A DNA stretch of 64,000 bases from CAZUZS01 sp964624795. Its GTDB lineage: Bacteria > Calditrichota > Calditrichia > RBG-13-44-9. This document shows positions 19,030 to 28,177 of this stretch, one piece after another. The notes under the pieces were generated by a model that searched no databases, was not told where the DNA came from, and worked only from the letters and a program-made list of their open reading frames with translations. The stretch spans positions 62,001 through 126,000 of the forward strand of contig CAZUZS010000002.1 of assembly GCA_964624795.1 (NCBI GenBank), written 5' to 3'. Position numbers and translations under genes: made by a program. Numbering within the stretch: position 1 is the first letter of the stretch; every line of letters starts with the position of its first letter.

Positions 19030-19692
19030 ATGCTTGAACTTGCGAATTTTTCGTCTCGCCAATTCTTTTTATTAGCACTCCCAATAATCATATTGATTTC
19101 CATGTTATTTGCATTCCGCACCTTTGCCAGGCTCATGGGCGCCAGAGCAGGCTACCTTGGTGGATATATTGTTTATTGGATTATCTGGTGTGGTGCGGTT
19201 CCCCTCTGGATCTTGGGTGGAAATGGGATATTAAACCTGTTCCGAAATCCCTCATCGCCATTCGGTCAGCCGGCGCTTATGGGAATTCTTTTCCTGGCGC
19301 TGCCGGTGTTATTGGTTCTCTTTACCGTCTTTCCGCAATTGGTTCGGCAGGTGACCGTTCCAATTGTCATTTTTTCCGCATTATTGGCATTGGTGAACGG
19401 AGTCGCGGAAGAAATCCTTTGGCGCGGCCTGTATGCAAACGTATTCGCACATCATTTCCTTTTTGGCTACCTGTACCCTGCGCTCGGTTTTGCCGTTTGG
19501 CACTTTGCACCGCAATCCATTTACCAGCGTGAACAGCCGGGCGGGACGGCGGCATTTGTCTGGGGCGCATTGTTTGTGGGACTCTGTTGGGGTTGGGTAG
19601 CATGGAGTACCGAATCCATTTTGTGGACCACAGCTTCGCACGTTATCATGGATTTCCTGGGATTTGGCGCGCTGATTTATTCCCGAAATTAA
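19030..19692 (+). CDS. CPBP-family intramembrane metalloprotease
   Basis: The protein has 220 residues and is very hydrophobic, with about six membrane segments. The CPBP (CAAX protease/bacteriocin-processing, Abi) motifs are present: EEILWRG (motif 1, EExxxR), GFAVWHF (motif 2, His), and TASHVIMDF (motif 3, His). These residues form the zinc site in the Rce1-like family. The substrate in bacteria is usually unknown. It is a monocistronic gene by spacing, and no good SD precedes the ATG at 19030. Confidence 0.85.
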   Translation: MLELANFSSRQFFLLALPIIILISMLFAFRTFARLMGARAGYLGGYIVYWIIWCGAVPLWILGGNGILNLFRNPSSPFGQPALMGILFLALPVLLVLFTVFPQLVRQVTVPIVIFSALLALVNGVAEEILWRGLYANVFAHHFLFGYLYPALGFAVWHFAPQSIYQREQPGGTAAFVWGALFVGLCWGWVAWSTESILWTTASHVIMDFLGFGALIYSRN

Positions 19693-19867
19693 GATCTCCT
19701 CGAAAATTAAACCGGTCATGTTTTCTCCAGCCGGCAAAAACTCATCAAGCCTTCATTTTGGTCTGATACAATATAGGCCGATGATTTTTTTGTCTATGGC
19801 GATTTATGGTGATTGAATATTGTTATAAATATCGTTTATTTAAGCGTGTGCAGGAAGGAGGTCAGAC

Positions 19868-20820
19868 ATGCAAGCAATGATCATAACTGGATTTGGCGGA
19901 CCAGAAGTATTCAAACAGGCGGAGGTCGAGATGCCCGCCCCTGGACCAAATGAACTCCTGGTGAAAGTTGTTGCCACATCTGTGAATCCGGTAGATTACA
20001 AGGTAAGACAGGCAGGAAGCTGGACCGGATTAAAAATGCCGGCAATCATCGGGTGGGATGTATCCGGGGTGGTGGAAGAAGCGGGATCGGAAGTTGGGGA
20101 CTTTAAGCCTGGGGATGAGGTTTATTATTCTCCGTCAATCTTAGGTGGACCCGGAACCTATGCTGAATATCACGTTGTGCCAGCTTCGCTTGCGGCAACC
20201 AAACCTGCCAATATTTCTCACGAACAGGCCGCCGGCATCCCGCTGGCGGGAGAAACTGCATGGGATGCGCTCATAACCCGGGGGAGGCTGCAGGTAGGCG
20301 AAACCGTCCTGATTCACGGCGGTTCCGGCGGGGTTGGCTCGCTGGCGGTGCAGATCGCTAAAGCCGCAGGCGCTTATGTCTTTACTACCAGTGGGAAGTA
20401 TAATTTTGATTTCATTCATTAGGTGCAGATCGGATCATCGATTATCGGAGCGAAGATTTTGTGGAAATTATTCAGCGGGAAACCGCCGGCCAGGGTGTGA
20501 ACCTGGTACTCGATACAGTCGGCGGGGAAATGGCGGAAAGAGATATTCAAGCTGCTGCGATGGGCGGCCGGATAATCACAATCGCCGGCGCATCGGGAAA
20601 TTTCGGGCCTGCTCAACAGAAAAATCTGGATTTTCATTCCCTGTCCATGCAGCGTGCCCGCTACAAACTGGATTATTTGAGCAAGCTCATCCAACGGGGC
20701 CAGCTAAAACCTGTGGTGGATTCCATCATGCCGCTTGGGGAAGTCTCCGAAGCGCACCGGAAACTGGAAGCCGGCGGGGTAAAGGGAAAGATTATTTTAA
20801 GCATTGCCGACTGGAAATGA
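19868..20820 (+). pseudogene. Zinc-independent quinone oxidoreductase/MDR-type dehydrogenase, frameshifted
   Basis: Two consecutive frames encode the two parts of one MDR-family NADP-binding dehydrogenase. Part 1 (19868-20422, 184 residues) has an AAGGAGG SD, the GroES-like domain, and the AGETAWDAL-ETVLIHGGSGGVG nucleotide-binding region. It ends prematurely at TAG 20420-20422. Part 2 resumes in another frame as GADRIIDYRSEDFVEI and continues to a normal C-terminus (GGVKGKIILSIADWK) at 20820. At the junction the sequence reads TTCATTCATTA. Adding one TTCA unit would restore NFDFIHSLGAD, exactly the spacing of the family's usual NFDFVRSLGAD. The break therefore looks like loss of one tetranucleotide repeat. 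It may be a true mutation, a slippage switch, or a sequencing error. Confidence 0.8.
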
Positions 20821-21093
20821 TGAATTCCTGAATCCGGTATCCGCTAACTTAAAATTCGAATCGAAGGATTACCATAGTGAGGCAGCCGGAATTTTGGATC
20901 AGAATTTAAATCGGGTGCCGGAACATGTGTAGCAGTCGCAAGGTGATTTATCCAATTCCTAAAGGCCTTCGGACTGAATTAAAAGAAGATTGTTGGAAAG
21001 AACATATCATTCAAAAGAGAAAAATTATCTTTTGTCTATCATCGATAGGCAGGGAAAATAGATAAGAAAGACAAAATTATTAGGAGATAAGAG
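20821..21093. other. Intergenic region, nothing recognised
   Basis: The 273 bases between the broken dehydrogenase and the aldo/keto reductase show no coding potential. An SD for the next gene (AGGAGA) lies at the right end. Confidence 0.3.
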
Positions 21094-22062
21094 ATGGATT
21101 ACACGCATTTGGGACGCACCGGACTGAAGGTGAGCCGGATATGCCTGGGCACAATGAATTTTGGCCCGGAGACCAATGAAAAAGACAGCTTTGCCATCAT
21201 GGATAAGGCGCTGGAAAGCGGCATCAATTTTTTTGACAGTGCGAATGTTTACGGCTGGAAATTGGGCGAGGGAGTTACCGAAAAGATTGTCGGCCGCTGG
21301 CTGGCCCAGGGCGGACGACGTGAGCAGATTGTCCTGGCGACAAAGGTTTACGGAAAAATGGGAGAAGGTGTCAATGAGCAGAAACTGTCCGCATATCATA
21401 TAAAAAGGGCGTGCGAGGATAGCCTGCGTCGTTTGCAGACCGATCATATTGATCTTTACCAAATGCACCATATAGACCGTGACACGCCATGGGAAGAAAT
21501 CTGGCAGGCGATGGAGCAGTTGGTGCGGGAAGGGAAAGTGTTGTATGTGGGCAGCAGCAACTTTGCGGGCTGGAACATAGCGCAGGCGCAGGGTATCGCC
21601 CGTTCGCGCAATTTTATGGGATTGGTGTCCGAGCAGAGTCTTTATAACCTGGCTGCCCGAACCATAGAGCTGGAGGTGATTCCGGCATGCCGCGAGTTCG
21701 GTCTGGGGCTTATTCCCTGGAGCCCGCTGGGCGGAGGACTTCTGGCGGGCATGCTGCAGAAATCGAGCGAAGGACGACATGCTCAAGAAAGAGTGCAAAT
21801 CGTTTATGAGAAGAAGAGAGAACAGGTAAAGGCGTATGAGGCGCTTTGCAGCGAACTGGGCCAAAATCCGGCTGATGTCGGGATCGCCTGGCTTTTGCAC
21901 CAGCCGGCGGTTACGGCTCCTATTATTGGTCCCCGTACCATCCAACACCTGCAAAGCAGCGTGAACGCAGTAGATATTCAGCTTGGCGAAAACGCACTGA
22001 AGAAGCTGGATGAAATCTGGCCGGGACCGGGTGGACAGGCACCGGAAGCTTATGCCTGGTAG
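21094..22062 (+). CDS. Aldo/keto reductase
   Basis: The protein has 322 residues and AGGAGA upstream. It is an AKR-family (beta/alpha)8 barrel with GRTGLKVSRICLGTMNFG at the start, the active-site region FFDSANVYG (Asp and Tyr), a Lys in LATKVYGKMG, and MHHIDRDTPWEE. Near the end, SNFAGWNI and 'VTAPIIGPRTIQHL' match the NADP-binding site of the YajO/Tas/PhrB-like group. It is probably an NADPH-dependent carbonyl reductase; the substrate is unknown. A strong hairpin terminator follows at 22188. Confidence 0.9.
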   Translation: MDYTHLGRTGLKVSRICLGTMNFGPETNEKDSFAIMDKALESGINFFDSANVYGWKLGEGVTEKIVGRWLAQGGRREQIVLATKVYGKMGEGVNEQKLSAYHIKRACEDSLRRLQTDHIDLYQMHHIDRDTPWEEIWQAMEQLVREGKVLYVGSSNFAGWNIAQAQGIARSRNFMGLVSEQSLYNLAARTIELEVIPACREFGLGLIPWSPLGGGLLAGMLQKSSEGRHAQERVQIVYEKKREQVKAYEALCSELGQNPADVGIAWLLHQPAVTAPIIGPRTIQHLQSSVNAVDIQLGENALKKLDEIWPGPGGQAPEAYAW

Positions 22063-22187
22063 CGCATCTTTCGAAGCACCGCTCGCCATGAATTCGGGAA
22101 AAATTCGCTTGGTTCCCAACCGATTATTGTGTTATTTCTGACCGGTTGCTTCTTGAAGTATCTTCTAATTAGCAGCGCAACAGACTT

Positions 22188-22221
22188 ATCGCCCTGAACT
22201 TTACCATCAGGGCGATTCTTT
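22188..22221 (+). terminator. Intrinsic terminator after aldo/keto reductase
   Basis: A perfect 10-bp stem, ATCGCCCTGA / TCAGGGCGAT, has a 9-nt loop and is followed by TCTTT. It lies between the aldo/keto reductase and the MFS gene on the same strand. Confidence 0.7.
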
Positions 22222-22294
22222 AACAGATTGGAAAAGCTGAAGCTATTTCTATCTTTGGGGAATAGATTTATTTATAGGAGGACATTGCATTTCC

Positions 22295-23482
22295 ATGAAA
22301 AAGGAAATATATCATAGCCGGAAACCGGCGGCAACCGCACTTTTCTCCGATCCAAATCTCAGGATAATTTATGGGATAACCCTGATGGCCGTGCTGGGTG
22401 TTTCCAGTATTACCCCGGTTTTTCCCAAAATTCAGCGGGTGCTGAATATTTCCCCGGAAGCTGTTGGTTTGTTGATTACTGCCTTTACGCTGCCCGGCTT
22501 CCTGTTAACTCCGGTTCTGGGTGTCCTGGCCGATCGCTATGGGCGAAAGAAAATCCTGGTGCCTTCGCTTCTTCTGTTTGGTTTGGCGGGGGCCGCCTGC
22601 GCCTTTGCGAGGAATTTTCATGTTCTGCTGCTCCTTCGTTTTTTGCAGGGAATCGGCGGCGCTTCGCTCGGCTCGTTAAACGTTACCTTAATCGGCGACA
22701 TGTTCTCCGGCGAAAAGCAGGCGGCCGCAATGGGGTATAATGCCAGTGTGTTGAGCGTTGGAACAGCAGGGTATCCCTTCATAGGCGGACTTGTTGGCAC
22801 CATGGGGTGGCACTACCCCTTTTTACTTCCCATAATCTCGGTCCCGATCGGGTTATTCGTGTTGTTTCGTCTCAAAAATCCGGAGCCGGATGGCGGACAA
22901 AATTTGAAGGAATACCTGGGGAACGTATGGCAAACTGTGAAAAGCTGGCAGGTATTTGGATTGTTCATCGCCAGCATTGCCACTTTCGTGATTCTTTACG
23001 GATCGTTTTTGACCTACTTCCCGCTGCTGCTGGGCAACTCCTTCGGTGCCTCGCCGTTCATCATCGGTATTCTTACCTCCAGCATGTCTATCGCTACTGC
23101 GTTTCTTTCCTCGCAATTGGGAAGACTGGCAAAGCATTTTTCCAAAAAGGCACTCATCCTGATTGCCTTCGTTTTCTACGGAGGAGCGTTGCTTCTTTTC
23201 CCGCAGATTCATCATCTCTGGCTTTTCCTCATTCCTGCCGTAATTTTTGGAATTGGTCATGGGCTAAACATCCCCAGTATACAAACACTCCTGGCCGGAT
23301 TGGCCCCCATCCAACACCGTGGCGCTTTTATGTCCCTTAACGGGATGGTGCTGCGGTTTGGCCAAACCATTGGCCCGCCTCTGCTGGCACTTGTTTTAAC
23401 ATTATGGGGCATGAACGCCACGTTCTATTTCACGGCAGCGCTCTCAGGTTTGATTTTCATTCTGGTATTTCTATCCGTATGA
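22295..23482 (+). CDS. MFS transporter (drug/metabolite exporter type)
   Basis: The protein has 395 residues with about 12 membrane segments. Loop 2-3 carries the major facilitator signature, GVLADRYGRKK. LLRFLQGIGGASLGS resembles the antiporter motif of the DHA1-type efflux family. SD AGGAGG (22276-22281) is 13 nt from the ATG, longer than usual, but no closer in-frame start exists. It is separated from the preceding gene by a terminator. The substrate is unknown. Confidence 0.85.
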   Translation: MKKEIYHSRKPAATALFSDPNLRIIYGITLMAVLGVSSITPVFPKIQRVLNISPEAVGLLITAFTLPGFLLTPVLGVLADRYGRKKILVPSLLLFGLAGAACAFARNFHVLLLLRFLQGIGGASLGSLNVTLIGDMFSGEKQAAAMGYNASVLSVGTAGYPFIGGLVGTMGWHYPFLLPIISVPIGLFVLFRLKNPEPDGGQNLKEYLGNVWQTVKSWQVFGLFIASIATFVILYGSFLTYFPLLLGNSFGASPFIIGILTSSMSIATAFLSSQLGRLAKHFSKKALILIAFVFYGGALLLFPQIHHLWLFLIPAVIFGIGHGLNIPSIQTLLAGLAPIQHRGAFMSLNGMVLRFGQTIGPPLLALVLTLWGMNATFYFTAALSGLIFILVFLSV

Positions 23483-23556
23483 AAGATTTTGAAGCTTTCC
23501 AGCCAATTTCCTAAATGATGCTTCTGCATTTCCTTCATTCGGGTGGAACTTCATAG

Positions 23557-23594
23557 AAAAAAAATACCCGTTCCGGCGATATCCGAAACGGGTA
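23557..23594 (-). terminator. Intrinsic terminator on minus strand
   Basis: Read on the minus strand, TACCCGTT/AACGGGTA arms (8 bp, extended by CGG/CCG after one mismatch) are followed by eight U. It is the end of the selenoprotein transcript or of the structured RNA next to it. Confidence 0.8.
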
Positions 23595-23612
23595 ATAGCA
23601 TTAATAAAATGT

Positions 23613-23793
23613 CTTGTTTGCCGACAGCCGGATAATCCGGACATTTGGCGGTTTCCCGCGAATCGCTCTCCGGAGGAGTGACATCGCGGTTTCGGGCTGC
23701 CTTACAGTTTTAACACAGCTTACCTCATGATTACTTCCATCCGATGGCAGCCTTGATTAGCAATCACAGAGGCGGCTAATGCCGGCAAACAAG
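23613..23793 (-). ncRNA. Highly structured 181-nt RNA candidate, 3' of the selenoprotein gene
   Basis: On the minus strand the ends CTTGTTTGCCGGCA (23793-23780) and TGTCGGCAAACAAG (23626-23613) pair almost perfectly over 14 positions. Inside are further arms: UUAGC/GCUAA, GGCUGCC/GGCAGCC enclosing CCAUC-G-GAUGG, CCGCGA/UCGCGG, a GNRA hairpin GCGG-GAAA-CCGC (alternative to the previous stem), and CCGGA-UUA-UCCGG. It starts 11 nt after the selenoprotein stop and is followed by a U8 terminator. I do not recognise a known riboswitch, 6S RNA or RNase P RNA. It could be a 3'UTR-derived small RNA. The strand is set by the terminator. Confidence 0.55.
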
Positions 23794-23803
23794 CAAACTT
23801 GCG

Positions 23804-25252
23804 TTACTTCAGAAGCAGCAGCTTTTTGATCTGCATAAACTTGCCGGCTTCGAGCCTGTAGTAATAAACACCGCTGGCGAATCCTTCTGCATTCCATGAT
23901 GATTGGTATGTTCCCGCGGGAAGCTGCTTGGATACCAGGCTGGCGACTTCTTCTCCAACCGTGTTATACACCTTCAAGGTAACGAATTCAGTCTGAGGAA
24001 TCGAAAATGCGATGGTCGTGCTGGGATTGAAAGGGTTGGGGTAGTTCTGGCCCAAAGAATACGATTCCGGAACCTGCTGGCTGACGGTTTCGATTCCCAC
24101 CAGCACATCCCCGCTGTCGCTCCAGTAGAAGTTGCCATTGCTATAAATATCCACATCGAATTGAACAATGTGGCCTGCCGGCATGTTGGATGTATTGATG
24201 CCCAGGTTGCTGGAGCTTATCGCAGTTTGTCCGGCGGCAATATTTCCAAAACTCTGATAACCGTTTAAGATGCCGATTACATACGGATCCTGTGTCGAAA
24301 ATTGTGCGCTCACATTCTCTGCGGCTTGCACGCTGCCGTTATTCCGCAACGATATTTTGTAATAAAATCTGCTGCCCACCCGCGTGATCAGGGTGTAGCC
24401 ATCAACCGCAACCGGACCGATTGTTGTAAAACGCGCTTTATCCGGCATAAATACCGGAACATTAAAATCCTGATCGTAGGTCTTGACGCCCACCATAAAT
24501 TCGTTCTCCACTGAGAGCGGGGGCAGATATCCACCAAACAGGTTGTCTCCTGCCTGTCCGTCATCGTGATTGCCGTCGTCAAACATCGCAATCGAATCAG
24601 CGTATGTCGAATCGACACTGGTGATGATAGCTTCCATAGTTGCATTATGGTTATCGGGATTCACCATCGTGGCGTTGATGGTCAGGGAATCCGTTCCCAG
24701 GTGCAGAAAAACAGAATTCACGCTGACGTTCTGTGGAAAAACCGGAGAATAATAATTGTTGATGAGGTTAAGCAGCGTTTGCTCTTCATACCCATAGTAG
24801 GTGTAGAGAACCTTCATTGAGGTATCGAGCAGCGTGTTGTGTGGGATGTAGCCCATACCGTATTGATTCCAGACCGCATAACTGGGGTCAATGAGCAGAG
24901 GATAAGTGATTCCTTTGGAATTTCCCCAGTTCTGAACCAACGAAGGGCTTTCAATAAGATCGATGCCAAGAACCTGCATTCCATAGGGTCCGTAAACCCG
25001 CCAGATGTTACTTTCCAAATCCGGAGCCTCCGAATTGCAGCTCGGTCACCACGTGGCGAAAAAATTTAAAAGAATCACTTCACCCTGGTAATTGTTCAGG
25101 GAGACCGGGTTTCCGTTCACATCATTCAGGGTGAAGTTGGAAACTGTCTGGCCGACCTGGTACTGTGCCAGTACGCCCGAAACAGCGCCCAGCATAAGAA
25201 TGCTGACGATAATGAGACCCCACAGGGGCATCTGTTTTCTCAATTTCAGCAT
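23804..25252 (-). CDS. TlpA/thioredoxin-like selenoprotein with T9SS C-terminal signal
   Basis: One continuous 482-residue product is obtained if the in-frame TGA at 25048-25046 is read as selenocysteine. ATG at 25252 has SD AAGGAGG 8 nt upstream. A signal peptide (LWGLIIVSILMLGAVSGVLAQ) leads to a TlpA/AhpC-type thioredoxin domain: VGQTVSNFTL, then NFFATW-U69-P-S-C72-NSEAPDLE. The TGA sits exactly where the first catalytic Cys of WCxxC is expected. The fold continues to about residue 165 with 'YGMGYIPHNTLLD' (cis-Pro region). Beta-rich spacer domains follow, then a T9SS-type tail with QNYPNPFNPSTTI, GEEVASL and a basic end. The likely role is a secreted or surface thiol/selenol oxidoreductase. 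The alternative is a Cys-to-stop point mutation; a GG-looped hairpin after the TGA favours Sec. Confidence 0.75.
25019..25048 (-). promoter_or_regulatory. Sec UGA codon and SECIS-like hairpin
   Basis: On the minus strand UGA (25048-25046) is followed 11 nt later by AUUCGGA-GGC-UCCGGAU, a 7-bp stem with one U-G pair. Its apical loop starts 18 nt after the UGA with two G. Bacterial SECIS elements are small in-frame hairpins just 3' of UGA with a G among the first loop bases, so the geometry fits. Confidence 0.6.
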
Positions 25253-25715
25253 AATCAATTCCTCCTTTTTCTTTGTCGGTTTAGAAATTATATATTTTGA
25301 GTTGAAGTGTCATCCTCTCAACGGGATTTGTTGTTGTCCGCAGGTTGGAAATGGCCTTGCCTTTGTTCTGCCAATTGCAAACCCTGCCTCAATATTTTTG
25401 TTACTTCCTGCAAAGACCCATTCTGTAAAAATAGCTGTCGTGGACTTGCATGAATCTATATAAATAGAATTTACTGCCTGGGATGAATTGATTTTTCATT
25501 TCGAAAGATCGTGGAAAATTATTCAATACGAATTAGTAAAATGTTCAACTACTCATCCGAAGATAAGATTTTCGGCTAAACAGAGTCAATAATTAAAATT
25601 TATTTTGAACATGAAGGAATCTGCTCTTTTACTGCAAGGAACAATATTCGATTCGACTTGAAACAGTTGGCATTTGCCCGTAAATTTTTGCCTGAAAATC
25701 AAAGCGAGGAAATCC
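25253..25715. other. Divergent intergenic region
   Basis: These 463 bases lie between the minus-strand selenoprotein gene and the plus-strand rmlB-like gene. A perfect TATAAT on the minus strand (25292-25287) lies 34 nt before the selenoprotein ATG, but no good -35 partner at normal spacing is visible. The rest is AT-rich and noncoding by eye. Confidence 0.35.
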
Positions 25716-26729
25716 ATGATGAAATCGATTTTAGTGACCGGCGGTGCGGGATTTATCGGCAGCAACTTTGTCCGTCACATGGTAAATAAATACCCGGATT
25801 ACCGCATCATTGTTCTGGATGCGTTGACTTATGCCGGCAACCGTGAGAACTTGCGAGACCTGGAAGGAAGAATCAATTACCTGTTTTACCACGCTAATAT
25901 TTGCGATAAAGAGGTCGTCGATAATCTGGTGAGTAACGTGGATGTGATCATAAATTTCGCAGCCGAAACCCATGTTGACCGGTCAATTCTGGAAGCAGGA
26001 AGCTTTATTCAAACAGATGTAGTTGGCACATTTACCCTGCTGGAGGCCGCGAAAAAATATGAAATAGAGCGCTATATTCAAATTTCCACTGATGAAGTCT
26101 ATGGCTCTATTGAAAACGGCTCGTTTTTTGAGGACAGTCCGCTGCAGCCCAACAGCCCCTATTCGGCGAGCAAAGCCAGCGGCGATATGCTGGTGCGCGC
26201 ATACTACCGCACGTATGGCGTTCCGACACTCATTACCCGCAGTTCGAACAATTATGGACCGTATCAATATCCCGAAAAAGTCATTCCGCTGTTTATGACA
26301 AATGCGGTGGACAATTTACCGTTGCCCCTCTATGGCGATGGAAAAAATGTGCGGGACTGGTTGTATGTTCTGGACAATTGTGAAGCTATTGATGTGGTGC
26401 TGCACAAAGGCGAAACCGGCGAGGTTTACAATATTGGCGGGGGCAACGAGATGCAGAATATCAGGATTACAGAGATGATACTCGATTTGCTCAAAAAGCC
26501 AAAATCGCTCATCAAACCGGTGCCCGACCGCCTGGGGCACGACCTCCGTTATTCGGTTAATATAGAGAAGATCGGGAAATTGGGATGGAAACCGCGCCAT
26601 AATTTTGAAGAAGCGCTTCAGGAAACCGTAAAGTGGTACCTGGAAAACGAGGAATGGTGGCGGCACATAAAAGAAAAACGCGAAGATTTTAAGAGCTATT
26701 ACAAAGAGCAGTATAAGACGCTACCGTAG
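25716..26729 (+). CDS. rmlB: dTDP-glucose 4,6-dehydratase
   Basis: The protein has 337 residues from the ATG at 25716, which follows GCGAGGA (25704-25710); the frame itself opens at 25674. It is an extended SDR with TGGAGFIGSNFVRHM for NAD binding, FAAETHVDRSI, STDEVYGS (Thr-Asp-Glu of the dehydratase) and YSASKAS (Tyr and Lys). The SSNNYGPYQYPEK and 'NVRDWLYV' segments are typical of RmlB. It makes dTDP-4-keto-6-deoxyglucose for rhamnose and other deoxysugars of cell-surface glycans. The other rml genes are not adjacent. Confidence 0.92.
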   Translation: MMKSILVTGGAGFIGSNFVRHMVNKYPDYRIIVLDALTYAGNRENLRDLEGRINYLFYHANICDKEVVDNLVSNVDVIINFAAETHVDRSILEAGSFIQTDVVGTFTLLEAAKKYEIERYIQISTDEVYGSIENGSFFEDSPLQPNSPYSASKASGDMLVRAYYRTYGVPTLITRSSNNYGPYQYPEKVIPLFMTNAVDNLPLPLYGDGKNVRDWLYVLDNCEAIDVVLHKGETGEVYNIGGGNEMQNIRITEMILDLLKKPKSLIKPVPDRLGHDLRYSVNIEKIGKLGWKPRHNFEEALQETVKWYLENEEWWRHIKEKREDFKSYYKEQYKTLP

Positions 26730-26846
26730 AGCCATTAACCGTTGAATAGGAAGTAATTTGGTTTTAATCTCAGTGTGATGAAATAATGCGTGTGGGCAGT
26801 TTTCTGGTTGGATGTTTTCGTCCTCAAATTTGCCTGCAAATTCATA

Positions 26847-28055
26847 TTATGTTTTTGCTCCAGGTTTTTTCCCCCAATTAATTGCTGATTGATAAAGTTG
26901 CGTGACCGGATTCGGCAAACTTAACTCCGGGAATTTTGCGGTTAAATATTCAGCGAAGTAGTAATCAATTTCACTGTTGTTTGCAGGTGATCTGCCGGTT
27001 ACCTCCCGCCACATGTCCTCGCTTTCCATGCAAAAGTAGATGAACACGTCTCCCAATTTTTCCTGCAGGGCACTGTAAATCATGCGGTACATTTCCAGCC
27101 GCAGTGGGCGAATGTAGCGGGTTTTGCCATCCTTTCCGGAAATTTGCTCGCCGGAAAAGATACGGCTGCGGGGAAAGCGCGACCGGATAATTTCTTTCAG
27201 GTGCGGTGGGTAGCGAAGACTGCCCAGGCTGATCCAGGCAATCCTCCCGGGATCGACATAATCGCCAATCAACTCGATTAATTCGAGGTACATCTGTTTC
27301 CACTCCGGCAGGAAAATGATGGGATCAAAATGCAGTCCGATAAGAAAACCGCGTTCGGCAGCGCTATGCGCCGCCTTCAACCTTGCTTCCAATTTTATAG
27401 ACTTGTGCTCGTCGGAGCGCACAAGCTCAGCAGGGTTTACCGACCAGGACAGCACAATTTTCTCCGGGTTCAGCGGCAGCAAATGATCGATATGGTCCGT
27501 TTTGCTTTTTAGCTCCAAAAGTACATTGGGCAGACGCTGCACCGATTTCATAAGCTTCTCCGAAAGACGCGTAACCGGATCCAGCGCCAGGCTGTCGGTC
27601 AGCTCGCCGGTGCCGATGCGCAAAATTCGCAGCGGATTCTTCCCCGAAACGTTCGCAATTTCATCGATAATTTTTTGATAATTGGTGTAAATCGTAATCG
27701 CCGGATTGGAAATATAGCCTTGCAGGATACAATAGGTGCAGTCGATGGGGCAGTTGGTGGTTTCGTTGATCACCAGGTAATTGCAGCACCGGTAGCTGTC
27801 GGCGGTGCCGGGACAGGGCTTCAGGAAATTTCCCTTGAAATGGGTAAGCCAGAGAATCCTTTTCCCTTCGGTTGGCGTCAACCGGTTTAGCCGCTCCTGA
27901 AATTCCGGGCTTGCGGCAACAATTTCCGCTTTCATTCGTGGAAATTCATCGACAACCCGCCGCGTGATTTCGTCATCCGCTGCCGCCTTGTCAATATATA
28001 TCTTTGAGAACTTGTAGTCCGTATCAATCCTCGTCGGTTTCTTTCCAAATTTCAC
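26847..28055 (-). CDS. Spore photoproduct lyase-family radical SAM protein
   Basis: The protein has 402 residues. The radical SAM cluster motif is CPIDCTYC (Cys102, Cys106, Cys109), preceded by 'CCNYLVINETTN' as in spore photoproduct lyase (SplB). Later come 'KIVLSWSVNPAELV' and 'LIGLHFDPIIF', again SPL-like. Established SPL repairs 5-thyminyl-dihydrothymine in spores. Homologues in non-sporulating bacteria are common, with uncertain function, perhaps another DNA photoproduct. The family assignment is good; the exact substrate is inference. It is monocistronic by spacing. Confidence 0.82.
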   Translation of the reverse strand: MKFGKKPTRIDTDYKFSKIYIDKAAADDEITRRVVDEFPRMKAEIVAASPEFQERLNRLTPTEGKRILWLTHFKGNFLKPCPGTADSYRCCNYLVINETTNCPIDCTYCILQGYISNPAITIYTNYQKIIDEIANVSGKNPLRILRIGTGELTDSLALDPVTRLSEKLMKSVQRLPNVLLELKSKTDHIDHLLPLNPEKIVLSWSVNPAELVRSDEHKSIKLEARLKAAHSAAERGFLIGLHFDPIIFLPEWKQMYLELIELIGDYVDPGRIAWISLGSLRYPPHLKEIIRSRFPRSRIFSGEQISGKDGKTRYIRPLRLEMYRMIYSALQEKLGDVFIYFCMESEDMWREVTGRSPANNSEIDYYFAEYLTAKFPELSLPNPVTQLYQSAINWGKKPGAKT

Positions 28056-28177
28056 TCACAAAGCCGGAGATTCGCGGCCGCCGGGCAATATTCAATGCAG
28101 AGCCGGTTTTGGGGAAAAATATAAACGATTTGGGGAATGCAGGAAAGGATAAAAATTTCAAACTAACGGCGTTGTAA

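Noticed and set aside
23613..23793. Known riboswitch, 6S or RNase P RNA
   Set aside because: Conserved core sequences of those RNAs are not visible, so left as an unassigned structured RNA.
25040..25050. Simple pseudogene reading of the thioredoxin gene
   Set aside because: The only disruption is TGA exactly at the redox Cys, with a hairpin after it and the long downstream frame intact; Sec is the better explanation, although not proved.
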